This document shows, in pieces, positions 1 to 8,159 of a stretch of DNA of 64,000 nt (position 1 is the first letter of the stretch; each line of letters begins with the position of its first letter). The stretch spans positions 93,826 through 157,825 of the forward strand of contig UQZJ01000002.1 of the NCBI GenBank assembly GCA_900545495.1, read 5' to 3'. The notes below the pieces were generated by a model. That model saw nothing but the letters and a program-made list of their open reading frames with translations, had not been told where the DNA came from and did no database searches. The DNA comes from an uncultured Eubacteriales bacterium (GTDB lineage: Bacteria; Bacillota; Clostridia; Oscillospirales; Oscillospiraceae). A program made the position numbers and the translations under genes.

Positions 1-1003
1 CGTGGCCCAAAAGCTCACTGAGGCTCTTGATGTCCACACCATTCTCCATGCACCTTGTCGCGTAGGTATGTCGGAGGGCGTGAAAATTCCGATAGCGGAT
101 ACCGCAGCGTTCCAGCAGCTTCCGGTATCGGTACTGTAGCGTGCGCGGCTCCATTGGCGTGTTCGTGTTGGTCAGCAGGTAGTTATCTTTTTGAATATTC
201 TGCGTGGCTGTTTTCAACAACTCCAGCATATCATTGGGAATTGCCACAAGACGTACAGAACTGCTGCTTTTAGGGGATTGAACCACCAAATGTGTTCCGG
301 AAGCATCCCGCACACGGGCAACCGAGCGCTCAATTCGCAGAAAGCCTGAACGGAAGTCAATGTCACTTTTGCGTAGAGCGCAGATCTCACCAAGGCGCAG
401 CCCGGTGTTCAGGATTAGAAGGACACAAAGTCCCGTGATGTCCGGTGCATCCAATACCTTCTGCGCCAGCGCGGCTATTTCGTGGTCAGCAAATACCTCG
501 ACCTTTTTGCTTCGATATGCAGGCAGCTCCACATCCCTGCCGGGGCAGTCGCAATGGCATTTCTTTTTCACAACTTTGAAAATTGTTTTCAGCAGCACGC
601 CAACATCCCTTGTGCTCTTGCATGACAAACCTCTATCTTGCAGCCGCGAAAAAAATACAGAAAGTTTTTCCGCCGTCAGATCACGCAGCAGGATCGTTCC
701 AATTTCAGGGACAATATAGTGCCGTATCATATACTCGTAACGCCCAATCGTTGATGCCTTCAGTGCGCCGCGGCGCTCGGACAGGAAGAATTCTGCTGCC
801 TGACATACCGACATTTCACCTGTCAACATAGGCTTCTGTGGCAGTGCATCTTCCATCCTTCGTCGCTTCTCACGACAGGCTGCATAACTTTTGGCATATA
901 CATAGCCATACTCTGCCTTGCCGGCAGGTGTCCGGCCGCGAATATAGCGGCCCTCCCACCGGCCATCCTTCCGCTTGTAAATGTTCTCTCCTCGCCGTGG
1001 CAT
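1..1003 (-). CDS. int: Tyrosine recombinase/integrase, partial (cut by window edge)
   Basis: Site-specific integrase that would excise and integrate the element. Read leftward from ATG at 1003, with GGAAGGGAG just upstream. About 334 residues are visible. The N-terminus (GENIYKRKDGRWEGRY) resembles the arm-type DNA-binding domain of ICE integrases; a SAM-like core-binding domain follows at about residues 65-150. The catalytic domain shows the first arginine in NTGLRLGEICAL and the HxxR box in HALRHTYAT. The frame leaves the window at LLGH, so the catalytic tyrosine lies outside. The position at the end of the element fits an attachment-site-proximal integrase; the matching end is the tRNA fragment at 63.83 kb. 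Confidence 0.95.
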   Translation of the reverse strand, partial: MPRRGENIYKRKDGRWEGRYIRGRTPAGKAEYGYVYAKSYAACREKRRRMEDALPQKPMLTGEMSVCQAAEFFLSERRGALKASTIGRYEYMIRHYIVPEIGTILLRDLTAEKLSVFFSRLQDRGLSCKSTRDVGVLLKTIFKVVKKKCHCDCPGRDVELPAYRSKKVEVFADHEIAALAQKVLDAPDITGLCVLLILNTGLRLGEICALRKSDIDFRSGFLRIERSVARVRDASGTHLVVQSPKSSSSVRLVAIPNDMLELLKTATQNIQKDNYLLTNTNTPMEPRTLQYRYRKLLERCGIRYRNFHALRHTYATRCMENGVDIKSLSELLGH

Positions 1004-1160
1004 AGTAATCTCCCTTCCTTCTGACGGTGTTTGTGACGGCAATTACCACGATGCCGTGGTATCCTTTCTTTTGAACTTCCAGATGATGGAAACAATATAA
1101 AGCAATTTGAATCGCAATTCAGATAGTTCTTGCTTTTTCACAATTTTCCTGCATTTTTTG

Positions 1161-1189
1161 TTGACTTTTTTGGTAAGTCAATGTATAGT
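1161..1189 (+). promoter_or_regulatory. Sigma-A-type promoter with overlapping inverted repeat
   Basis: TTGACT (1161-1166) and TATAGT (1184-1189) are separated by exactly 17 bases. TTGACTT (1161-1167) and AAGTCAA (1175-1181) form an inverted repeat inside the promoter, which could be an operator. Transcription would start near 1196 and run into the structured RNA, away from the integrase. Confidence 0.7.
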
Positions 1190-1195
1190 AAAAGA

Positions 1196-1647
1196 TAGAA
1201 TTGCGGTAACTTTTCTGTCGTAAATTGTATATGATTTACGAAATACCCAGAGCGTGTGCTGACACTTTGCAGTATGCACAAACCGCAGCAGCATCATTCA
1301 TTTGCAACAGACAAGTAAATATGATCCGGTGACACCGTGTGGCTGTGTTGGTCGTAAAGATCTTTTTGTACGCAAAAGATCAGGCAGCAGCCTAAAAGGA
1401 ATTTGGGTTAGAAACCCTCTGCGGACGGCACTGTGAGCGCAAGGAAATGGTCGAAGCGGCGAAAGCTGTTGGGTAATACCGCCATTGGGAGGAAGCTTCT
1501 GAGAAGGTAGATCATGTACGAAAGGCGAAAGCCTTGTGGCGCGAGGGCAGGAGAATTGCACGGTCAAGGATCTTTGGTACACAGTGGCGCTCTCTCGCTG
1601 TGACGAGGGCAGGAGCGTGCGCTGACGGATTTTGTCAGCGTTTTTTC
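1196..1647 (+). ncRNA. Probable structured non-coding RNA, family not recognised
   Basis: Between a good promoter and an intrinsic terminator there is about 450 nt without a convincing ORF but with many local helices. Seen: TCGTAAAT 1218-1225 with ATTTACGA 1234-1241; GATCTTTT 1359-1366 with AAAAGATC 1374-1381; GGGTT 1405-1409 with AACCC 1413-1417; two GAAA-tetraloop hairpins (1455-1470 and 1522-1535); and a 12-base repeat CGAGGGCAGGAG at 1542-1553 and 1604-1615. The density of GNRA loops suggests a folded RNA rather than a simple leader. The next gene has its own ribosome site after the terminator. I do not recognise an Rfam family. It could instead be a long regulatory leader for the gene at 1723. 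Confidence 0.6.
1620..1646 (+). terminator. Intrinsic terminator of the 1.2-1.65 kb RNA
   Basis: CGCTGAC (1620-1626), loop GGATTTT, GTCAGCG (1634-1640), then six T (1641-1646): a textbook Rho-independent terminator on the plus strand. Confidence 0.85.
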
Positions 1648-1722
1648 TTGCCAAAATGTCGCTGGTCATCCCCTGAGAAGGGGTTTGTCCGGCATTTTTT
1701 CGTAATAAGGAGGAGTGTTACT

Positions 1723-2292
1723 ATGTCTCAACGCGGCGGACGTCCCATTGATTTTCAGGCGTGGGCACAAAACCAAATAGTCAAAAGGGCTGTAGCAGCA
1801 CTGGAAGCGCGTGACGAAGCATTTGCCGAGCGAAACGCAGATACGCCGCTGCCGCAGCTGGCGCGGTATCTGAGCCGGTGTGCCATCTCGCTGGGTCACA
1901 GCCCATCCCCCAGCGAAGTGGATGGCGGTACGTTTATTGAGCAGCGTTTTGGCAGCTGGGCAGCCGCGATGGCGGCGGCAAGGCTGCCGCAGCCTCGTTC
2001 CATGCGCAAGCTGCGCGACACCGCTCGCTATAAGGCGGAAAAGGTGAAGCAAGAACCGTTGTTCCGTGAGGAGCGAAGGCAGAAGCGGCAGCGCAAGCTG
2101 GAGCAATCCGAGCAGCGAAAGAAGGAACAGGCTATCAAAAAGCGTGCGGAGCGGGCCGCTAAGGCTGAATGGGCGGCGAAGAAGAAGGCGGAGGCTGAAG
2201 CAAAGGCTCTCACCTTGGCAGAGACCTCCGCTGAAGCCGCACTTGATGCAATATCCGCAGTAATTACCCCCAGTCAAGCTGAGACAGTCTGA
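1723..2292 (+). CDS. HNH-associated-repeat-like protein with charged coiled-coil tail
   Basis: 189 residues. ATG at 1723 is chosen because AAGGAGGAG stands just upstream (1708-1716); longer in-frame starts run into the structured RNA. Residues about 45-85 contain a segment ending FGSWAAAMAAARLP that resembles the homing-endonuclease-associated repeat (HNH_repeat type), usually a DNA-binding helical repeat. Residues about 95-165 are extremely rich in K, R, E and A and probably form a long basic helix or coiled coil. No nuclease motif is seen. First plus-strand gene of the cargo island; likely a DNA- or RNA-binding accessory protein, exact role unknown. Confidence 0.75.
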   Translation: MSQRGGRPIDFQAWAQNQIVKRAVAALEARDEAFAERNADTPLPQLARYLSRCAISLGHSPSPSEVDGGTFIEQRFGSWAAAMAAARLPQPRSMRKLRDTARYKAEKVKQEPLFREERRQKRQRKLEQSEQRKKEQAIKKRAERAAKAEWAAKKKAEAEAKALTLAETSAEAALDAISAVITPSQAETV

Positions 2293-2316
2293 ACGGAGAC
2301 TGTTCGCTTTCCATAA

Positions 2317-2461
2317 GGGGGCCGGGGTTTAAGCCGCCCCGCCCCCTCTTCCTCAAACAAAGCCAAACCGAGACGGCATATGCCGTAGTCTTTCCCATAG
2401 AGCGGGAGAGGTTTGCCGGCCTCTCCCGCAGCCTCAAAAATAACAGCCCTGACACGGGCTG
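2317..2461 (+). promoter_or_regulatory. Four successive hairpins in the leader of the DUF4430 lipoprotein gene
   Basis: GC-rich helix 2317-2327/2337-2346, perfect 14-base palindrome ACGGCATATGCCGT (2373-2386), 10-bp helix GCGGGAGAGG (2402-2411)/CCTCTCCCGC (2420-2429), and CAGCCC (2444-2449)/GGGCTG (2456-2461) that ends directly at the ribosome site AAGGAG. The first may terminate the upstream gene; the last could gate translation. No known riboswitch motif was recognised. Confidence 0.45.
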
Positions 2462-2474
2462 AAGGAGTATAAGA

Positions 2475-3347
2475 ATGAAAAAGAATCTGAGATATTTCAT
2501 CGCGTCGCTGCTGGCAATTATGATGCTGTTGAGCCTGTGCGCCTGCGCCCAGACCGGCACTGCCGGCAATAGCGGCGAATTGGATCTGGACTATGTGGGA
2601 GAGGATACCGACCAACCCGAAGAGGAAAAGCCGTGGTATTCCTGGTTTACGGAGGCCTTCAGCTTCGGCAAAAAGGAAACAACAACTACCCCGTCCCAAA
2701 GCAAGCCTGACAGCGTGGCGGATTTCTATGCCCAGGGCTCCGGAGATGCACCGCAGGGCAACAAGGGCAATAAGACAGACCAGACGCCCTCTACCACACC
2801 TGAAGAGGATACCGCCAATAAGCCGTCCAACTCCGGCGGCAAAAAGGACGACAGCAAGAAGAACGACCAGAAAGCTGAAGATAGCAATACTCCCACACCT
2901 ACACCGGATCAGAAGCCGGACAGCAAGAAGGATACCGTCACCATCACCATCCGCTGTGACACGGCGGTAAAAAACGGCATGCATCTGGAGAGTAAGTGGG
3001 CGGGCATCGTCCCCGCTTCTGGCTGTATTCTGGATGTGACCACAGTAGAGATTGAGCAGGGGAACTCGGTTTTCGATATTCTTAACCGTGTGTGTCAAAA
3101 ATACAAGATTCACATGGAACACCGCAGCAAGAATTATATAAATGGTATCAATAACCTTTACGAGTTTGATGGCGGTCGCTGGAGCGGCTGGATGTATTCG
3201 GTCAACGGATGGTATCCCAACTACGGCTGCGGTACGTATTTTGTCAAGGCAGGAGACGTAATCGAATGGAACTATACTTGCGACCTTGGCAGTGACCTGA
3301 ATGCAAAGATGGACGGTGCCGAAGACTGGAAAAATACTCATGACTGA
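2475..3347 (+). CDS. Secreted lipoprotein with C-terminal transcobalamin-like (DUF4430) domain
   Basis: 290 residues. Signal peptide with lipobox LCAC (lipidated Cys24), so it sits on the outer face of the membrane. Residues about 45-160 are a low-complexity linker rich in K, D, T, P and S. Residues about 160-283 form a DUF4430 domain: NSVFDILNRVCQKYKI, then WSGWMYSVNGWYPNYGCGTY, then AGDVIEWNYTCDLG, matching the usual order of this beta domain. DUF4430 corresponds to the C-terminal domain of animal intrinsic factor/transcobalamin; in bacteria the ligand is mostly unproven. A second DUF4430 protein lies at 8160 and an ABC transporter follows directly. Cobalamin binding is inference. Confidence 0.85.
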   Translation: MKKNLRYFIASLLAIMMLLSLCACAQTGTAGNSGELDLDYVGEDTDQPEEEKPWYSWFTEAFSFGKKETTTTPSQSKPDSVADFYAQGSGDAPQGNKGNKTDQTPSTTPEEDTANKPSNSGGKKDDSKKNDQKAEDSNTPTPTPDQKPDSKKDTVTITIRCDTAVKNGMHLESKWAGIVPASGCILDVTTVEIEQGNSVFDILNRVCQKYKIHMEHRSKNYINGINNLYEFDGGRWSGWMYSVNGWYPNYGCGTYFVKAGDVIEWNYTCDLGSDLNAKMDGAEDWKNTHD

Positions 3348-3514
3348 TTTCTAAATCCGATTCTTCGGGGAACTGCATCCGGCGGTCAGAATGGCATATT
3401 TCGTACTGGCGTTGGGCGCCACATGAGGATGAGAGCCGAGACTTGTTAAGACCAAGTTAGCTCTAACAGGATAGATATTGCCGCCCTCCACATTTGAGAT
3501 AGCGAGAGAGAATT

Positions 3515-4234
3515 ATGAGCGAACGAAAAACCATTATAAAAACGGTGGGTCTAAAAAAATACTATACCGTGGGCGGAAACACTGTCCGTGCATTGGATGG
3601 CGTGGACGTATCTGTGCTGCAGGGTGAATTTGTCTGCATTGCGGGCCGCAGCGGTTCCGGAAAATCGACTCTTCTGAATATGTTGGCAGGACTGGAGCCG
3701 CCCACCAAAGGGGAGATCATCGTCCGAGGCAAGCATCATCTGGAGGCCATGGACGAGGAGTTACGGACAAAGTTCCGCCGCCGCTATATCGGCTTCGTCT
3801 TTCAGAACTACAATAATTTGCCCCAATACACGGCGTTGGAGAATGTGGCGCTGCCACTGGCCATCCGGGGCGTACCGGAGGATGAACGGAACTGGCTGGC
3901 GTGGCAGGCCCTGAGCCGTGTGGGACTACGCGGACACGTAGATCACCGGCCTGCGGAGCTGTCGGGCGGCCAGCAGCAGCGCGTCAGTATCGCGCGGGCC
4001 ATCATCACCGAGCCCTCCATCGTACTGGCGGACGAGCCCACCGGCAATCTGGACAGCCGCACCGGTCAGGAGGTCATGGAGCTGCTGTGTGAGATCTTCC
4101 GGGAGAGGAACACCACTTTTGTTCTCAGCTCACATGACCCGCAGATGCAGTGTTATACAGATCGTACCGTCTATTTCAGTGACGGGAAAATAGAGACAGA
4201 GAATCACCACACCGGAGAGGAGCGCACACAGTGA
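3515..4234 (+). CDS. ABC transporter ATP-binding protein, MacB/LolD type
   Basis: 239 residues, cytoplasmic ATPase subunit. Walker [11 protein letters not shown]-loop VFQNYNN, signature LSGGQQQR, Walker [14 protein letters not shown] and H-loop SSHD are all present, so it should be active. The type is that of LolD/MacB/FtsE, which pairs with FtsX-like permeases. It overlaps the next gene by 4 bases (ATGA-type junction), and that gene overlaps the permease at 6234, so the three are a translationally coupled operon. These transporters usually act on extracytoplasmic proteins, lipids or peptides by mechanotransmission rather than importing small molecules. Confidence 0.95.
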   Translation: MSERKTIIKTVGLKKYYTVGGNTVRALDGVDVSVLQGEFVCIAGRSGSGKSTLLNMLAGLEPPTKGEIIVRGKHHLEAMDEELRTKFRRRYIGFVFQNYNNLPQYTALENVALPLAIRGVPEDERNWLAWQALSRVGLRGHVDHRPAELSGGQQQRVSIARAIITEPSIVLADEPTGNLDSRTGQEVMELLCEIFRERNTTFVLSSHDPQMQCYTDRTVYFSDGKIETENHHTGEERTQ

Positions 4235-6237
4235 AGAGAGAAACGGCAAAACGGGTATTGGCATTGTTGATCTGCGTATTAATGACAGCATCCCTGCTGC
4301 CCACCGTCGCTATGGCGGAAGAAGTCACGGAGGATGTGATAGATGACAGCACCATTGAGGCTTACACGTCTTACGAAAACGGAGAGGACGCCGGCGTCAG
4401 CGGGGTCTCGGTTACAGACGAAAAGCCCAACACGGATATCAAGGTCATACCCAGCGACGCCAACGCCCTGATCCTGATGGATACCGGCGCACAGTCCCCA
4501 AAAGGCGTTCCCGGTCAGGTGGTGAAGATCGTGCTGCCGCTGGCGGTGAATAAGGAGTACCTGCCCAGCGAGAAATACATGCTGCGCAACATCAACATCT
4601 ATCCCGATGTGCCTACCGACGCCAGCGTGTCCAACTGGCCCTTTGAGCTGATCTACGCCAGCGATGTGCAGCACTTAAAGGATATGTCCTACAACTCCAC
4701 GGCGGAGGCGTGGTTCGAGTTCAAGATCAGCGAGTTCGCCAGCAAGGGACGCTATGCCGTGCCCTTTAAGATCAACGCCACCGTGTGGCGGGAGGATGCC
4801 GTGAACGGCACCACTATCACCGAGGACGTGACCTTCAAGGTCAGTGCCTATGTGACCGTTACCGACAACGGCAATATGTCCGGCGTTACCACCTCCTTCG
4901 GCAGCCTTCAGGTGGCGGGTACCAACGCGGGCGGCTCCTATACTGTACCTACCGGCACACCCAATCAGACTATCTCCATGCGGATCCCCGTGATCAATGT
5001 GGGCGGTACCCTGACCAGCGTGACGGTCTATCCCGTGGTCTCTGCCGCGCTGGACGAGTTCCCCTTCGTGATCGATTCCACCAATTTGGGCAAATATTTT
5101 GACTACTGGCCAAGCGGCGAGGTGAAGTATCTGGACTACACCTTCACGGTGTCGCCCTTTGCCACCTCCGGCAACAAGTCCATTAAATTCAAGGCCAACT
5201 ATTTCGAGAACAGCGCCCCTGCGGAGGGCTCCTTCTCCACGCAGTTTACCGTGATCGACGGCTATGACGCCTCCGCCATGTCGGTGATGGTGCAGAGCTA
5301 TAAGCTGTATGTGGACGATACCGAGGTATCCGGCCTGATGGCAGGCGAGGAGATGGAGCTGCGCCTGACCCTGATCAACAATTCCAAGTATGACACGGCC
5401 AAGAAAATCATCTCCAGCCTGGTATTCACCAATTCCCCCGGTCTGACGCTGTGCGTAGGCGGCACGGATACCGCCTATGCCGATTCCATCAAGCCGGGCG
5501 GCACGACGATCCTGAAATACAAGATCATGGCCAAGCAGGACGCGGAGGTTGGCCCCGCCATGCTGGGCATCAACCTGACCTATGAGACCACCGAGGCGGT
5601 GGCCGGTAAGGCGGCGCAGAACATCATGCTGCCGGTCAGCCAGAAGATGGACATTCTGGCCGGTACGCCGGAGGTGTACGGCACACCCAGCAAGGATAAG
5701 GAAGCTACCATCTCCGTGCCGCTGACCAACATGGGCCGCGCCAAGGCTATGAATATCCGGGTGCTGGCCACGGACGGCATGACCGCCTCCACCCCCTGTT
5801 ATGTGGGTGACCTGCTGGCAGGCGGCTCCACCAGTGCCGATGTAACGGTGGGCTTCTCCAAGATCGGCGCGTTTGTGGGAAAGATGATCCTCCAGTATGA
5901 GGACGCCAACGGCGAGACGTATTCTCAGGACATCTCCGTGCCCCTGAGCGTGGCGGAAAGCTCTGCGGATACAGATGCCAACAGCGTCAACGCAAATAAG
6001 GACGGCACAGGCAGCCGCTGGTGGCTGTGGCTGCTGGTGATTTTGTTGGTGCTGATCATCATTGCGATCATCGTCTATGTGATCATCCGCTATAAACGGG
6101 GCGAGATTGGGCCCGGTGCTGAAAACACCGCTGCCTTGGACGATTTTGACGACGACTTTGACGCAGACGGCGGCACCCCGGATATTGGAGAGAAGCCGCT
6201 GACCCACGATGGAAACAATAAGGACGGGAATGTATGA
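4231..6237 (+). CDS. Large membrane-anchored surface protein with Ig-like/CARDB-type repeats
   Basis: 668 residues. Signal peptide (residues 1-29, ends AMAEE), a long extracellular region of beta-sandwich-type segments resembling COG1361/NEW3/CARDB domains, a strong transmembrane helix at about 595-618 followed by basic KRG, and an acidic cytoplasmic tail of about 45 residues. It lies between and overlaps the ATPase and permease genes by 4 bases each, so it is very likely a structural or substrate-engaging partner of this ABC system. The fold assignment is by pattern, and no catalytic motif is seen. Confidence 0.8.
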   Translation: MKRETAKRVLALLICVLMTASLLPTVAMAEEVTEDVIDDSTIEAYTSYENGEDAGVSGVSVTDEKPNTDIKVIPSDANALILMDTGAQSPKGVPGQVVKIVLPLAVNKEYLPSEKYMLRNINIYPDVPTDASVSNWPFELIYASDVQHLKDMSYNSTAEAWFEFKISEFASKGRYAVPFKINATVWREDAVNGTTITEDVTFKVSAYVTVTDNGNMSGVTTSFGSLQVAGTNAGGSYTVPTGTPNQTISMRIPVINVGGTLTSVTVYPVVSAALDEFPFVIDSTNLGKYFDYWPSGEVKYLDYTFTVSPFATSGNKSIKFKANYFENSAPAEGSFSTQFTVIDGYDASAMSVMVQSYKLYVDDTEVSGLMAGEEMELRLTLINNSKYDTAKKIISSLVFTNSPGLTLCVGGTDTAYADSIKPGGTTILKYKIMAKQDAEVGPAMLGINLTYETTEAVAGKAAQNIMLPVSQKMDILAGTPEVYGTPSKDKEATISVPLTNMGRAKAMNIRVLATDGMTASTPCYVGDLLAGGSTSADVTVGFSKIGAFVGKMILQYEDANGETYSQDISVPLSVAESSADTDANSVNANKDGTGSRWWLWLLVILLVLIIIAIIVYVIIRYKRGEIGPGAENTAALDDFDDDFDADGGTPDIGEKPLTHDGNNKDGNV

Positions 6238-7550
6238 AGCCGAGAGATCTTTTTCACTACGGCTGTACGAACCTGTTCCGGCGCAAGACCCGCACGGCCC
6301 TGACAGCCCTATCCATGGCGGTGGGCGTCATGTGTATCGTGGTGCTGATCTCCGTGGGCCTGGGCTATGAGCAGGCATACCGTGAGAGCATCGAGGCCAT
6401 GGGCAGCCTGACAAAGATCGATGTGACGCCCGCCACCAGCGACTACGGACGAAAAGCGCTGCTGAACGACAAGGCACTGGAGGCCTTCCGGGGCATTGAC
6501 GGTGTAGAAGCGGTGACGCCGGTCTACCAGCAGTCCGCCTACATTGTGTCCGGCAACTACGTCAACATGGTGCGCGTCTACGGCATCGACATGACCACGG
6601 CGGAGAGCTTCATGCTGACGCCGGAACGGGGCACGATGGCTGAGGAAGGGACACGCCTGCATCCGGAGGTCATGTTTACCGATGATGTGGCGGCCGGTCT
6701 TGCCAACAAGGCAAAGGATTGGGAACTGGCAGTAGACGAGAATGGCAACGCCCTGATCGACCTGCTGGAAGTACCTGTCCGCATGACCTTCGATTCCTCC
6801 AGCCTGACCGGTGAGCCGAAGGCCGACACGGACGGACGGGCGCTGCCCTCCAGTAATCTGTATACCCTGCGCGTGACGGGTGTCTGCTCCACCCTGAACA
6901 ACAACTTCGCCACCGCCGCGTTCATGTCCTATGACCGGCTGGAGGAAATGACGCAGACCAGCGCCAATAACATGGGAGCCACCACCCAGACCAAAACGGC
7001 GGAGGAGAAGGCCAACGGCCCCACCTATGATCTCGTTTGGGTGAAGGTAAAGAATGTCAACGACGTGCAGCGCATTGTCAGGCTGATCCGTGACACGGGC
7101 CTGAATACCTATTCTCTCAACGATATGCTGGAGACGGTGCGTACACAGTCCCGTCAGATCCAGGGGATGCTGGGCGCATTGGGTGGTATTGCTGTTCTGA
7201 TTTCCGCTATTTGCGTGGCAAACACCATGATGATGTCCATTACGGAACGGACGAGAGAAATCGGCGTATTGAAGGTGCTGGGCACCATCCGGGGCGACAT
7301 CTTCAAGATGTTCCTGACGGAAGCGCTGATCGTGGGTGTGATCGGCGGCGCGGCTGGCCTGATCCTGAGCTTTATCGCAAAGTGGCTGATACCGGTGATC
7401 TTCGCGTCCCAGGAGCTGCGGTGCGTGCTGCCGTGGTGGCTGGCGGTCTGCGGCGTGGTGTTCGCAGGCGCGGTAGCCATTGCCGCCGCGTGGATGCCCG
7501 CCCGCAAGGCGACGCTGATCAGTCCCAACGAAGCCATCCGATCTGAGTGA
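6234..7550 (+). CDS. ABC transporter permease, MacB/FtsX family
   Basis: 438 residues. One N-terminal membrane helix (about 18-42), a large extracellular MacB periplasmic-core-like domain (about 45-300), and three C-terminal helices (about 310-435), the standard FtsX/MacB topology. The motif ITERTREIGVLKVLG after the second helix is the typical coupling segment that contacts the ATPase. Overlaps the 4231 gene by 4 bases. In Gram-positives such permeases export or release surface-associated molecules, or sense peptides. Together with the neighbours it forms a complete exporter/mechanotransmitter. Confidence 0.93.
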   Translation: MKPRDLFHYGCTNLFRRKTRTALTALSMAVGVMCIVVLISVGLGYEQAYRESIEAMGSLTKIDVTPATSDYGRKALLNDKALEAFRGIDGVEAVTPVYQQSAYIVSGNYVNMVRVYGIDMTTAESFMLTPERGTMAEEGTRLHPEVMFTDDVAAGLANKAKDWELAVDENGNALIDLLEVPVRMTFDSSSLTGEPKADTDGRALPSSNLYTLRVTGVCSTLNNNFATAAFMSYDRLEEMTQTSANNMGATTQTKTAEEKANGPTYDLVWVKVKNVNDVQRIVRLIRDTGLNTYSLNDMLETVRTQSRQIQGMLGALGGIAVLISAICVANTMMMSITERTREIGVLKVLGTIRGDIFKMFLTEALIVGVIGGAAGLILSFIAKWLIPVIFASQELRCVLPWWLAVCGVVFAGAVAIAAAWMPARKATLISPNEAIRSE

Positions 7551-7559
7551 GGTAACGAT

Positions 7560-7991
7560 ATGAAAAAGATATGCTGTGCGATTCTGGCCGTGCTCTGCAT
7601 CCTGCCGTGCCTGGCGGGCTGCGGAAAAAAGGATAAGTATGTAGAGTATCGTATAACCTTATCAGATGATCTTACTCAGCCTGGAACAGTTACCATGCAG
7701 TTTTATGATTACTATTTTGATATGGAGGAAGTCTCCATAGAAGATGTGCAGACTGGCGAAATTGAGACTAACTACTATGCCACGGGTACGTTTCTATCTG
7801 ATACGAACTTAGCGAACCTCCCCGTACTGATCCACTTTAATGGAGATGTTCTTACATTGGACGGCACAATGGTCGCCGCGGCTTCTCCCATTATGCTCAT
7901 GCTCGATTTTTCTGAGGGCAAAACACACGAAATTGGCCTTGAGTTTGATGGGCTCACAAGAGTATTTGTTGCATCAGCCAGTTGCTCATAA
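7560..7991 (+). CDS. Small lipoprotein of unknown function
   Basis: 143 residues. Signal peptide with lipobox LAGC (lipidated Cys21). The mature part is short, acidic and predicted mostly beta, with no domain I recognise. It starts 9 bases after the permease stop, so it is probably the last gene of the ABC operon. From about 7630 onward the base composition is noticeably more AT-rich than in the genes before it, which may mark a separate origin. Could be an accessory ligand-binding or chaperone lipoprotein of the transporter. Confidence 0.7.
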   Translation: MKKICCAILAVLCILPCLAGCGKKDKYVEYRITLSDDLTQPGTVTMQFYDYYFDMEEVSIEDVQTGEIETNYYATGTFLSDTNLANLPVLIHFNGDVLTLDGTMVAAASPIMLMLDFSEGKTHEIGLEFDGLTRVFVASASCS

Positions 7992-8016
7992 ATAATTGTG
8001 GGCAACATCAAAATAG

Positions 8017-8032
8017 AAGTGTTAAGGAATAG
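8017..8032 (+). repeat. Left 16-bp inverted repeat around the second DUF4430 gene
   Basis: AAGTGTTAAGGAATAG, whose exact reverse complement occurs at 9106-9121. The pair brackets 1105 bp containing the leader and the 8160 gene only. Repeat similarity stops sharply at 16 bases and no target-site duplication is visible. Confidence 0.75.
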
Positions 8033-8080
8033 GAGGGAGTACCCATGCAGTAGTTAGGAATTGCAAGCCGATCCCCAAAG

Positions 8081-8129
8081 CCAGCTATTCTTTGTGGAGT
8101 GTGGATAGCTGGAGAGTCACGTACACTCC
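8081..8129 (+). promoter_or_regulatory. H-type RNA pseudoknot in the 5' leader of the DUF4430 gene
   Basis: CCAGCTAT (8081-8088) pairs with ATAGCTGG (8105-8112). Its loop contains GGAGTGT (8096-8102), which pairs perfectly with ACACTCC (8123-8129). This interlocked 8-bp and 7-bp pairing is an H-type pseudoknot, ending 17-25 nt before the ribosome site GAGGAGG. It may be a small ligand-sensing element or an mRNA stabiliser; no known class is recognised. Confidence 0.5.
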
Positions 8130-8159
8130 TGGAACAAATTTATTGAGGAGGATCAAAAG

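Noticed and set aside
1534..1722. Upstream extension of the HNH-repeat-like gene
   Set aside because: It would run through the intrinsic terminator and the structured RNA; the ribosome site at 1708 supports ATG 1723.
4675..6207. Minus-strand open frame of 510 codons opposite the ABC-associated surface protein
   Set aside because: Histidine- and glycine-rich with no domain, without a ribosome site; a shadow of the well-supported plus-strand gene.
8012..8159. Cobalamin riboswitch before the DUF4430 gene
   Set aside because: The class-defining B12-box and conserved core were looked for and not seen; also not seen at 2293-2474.
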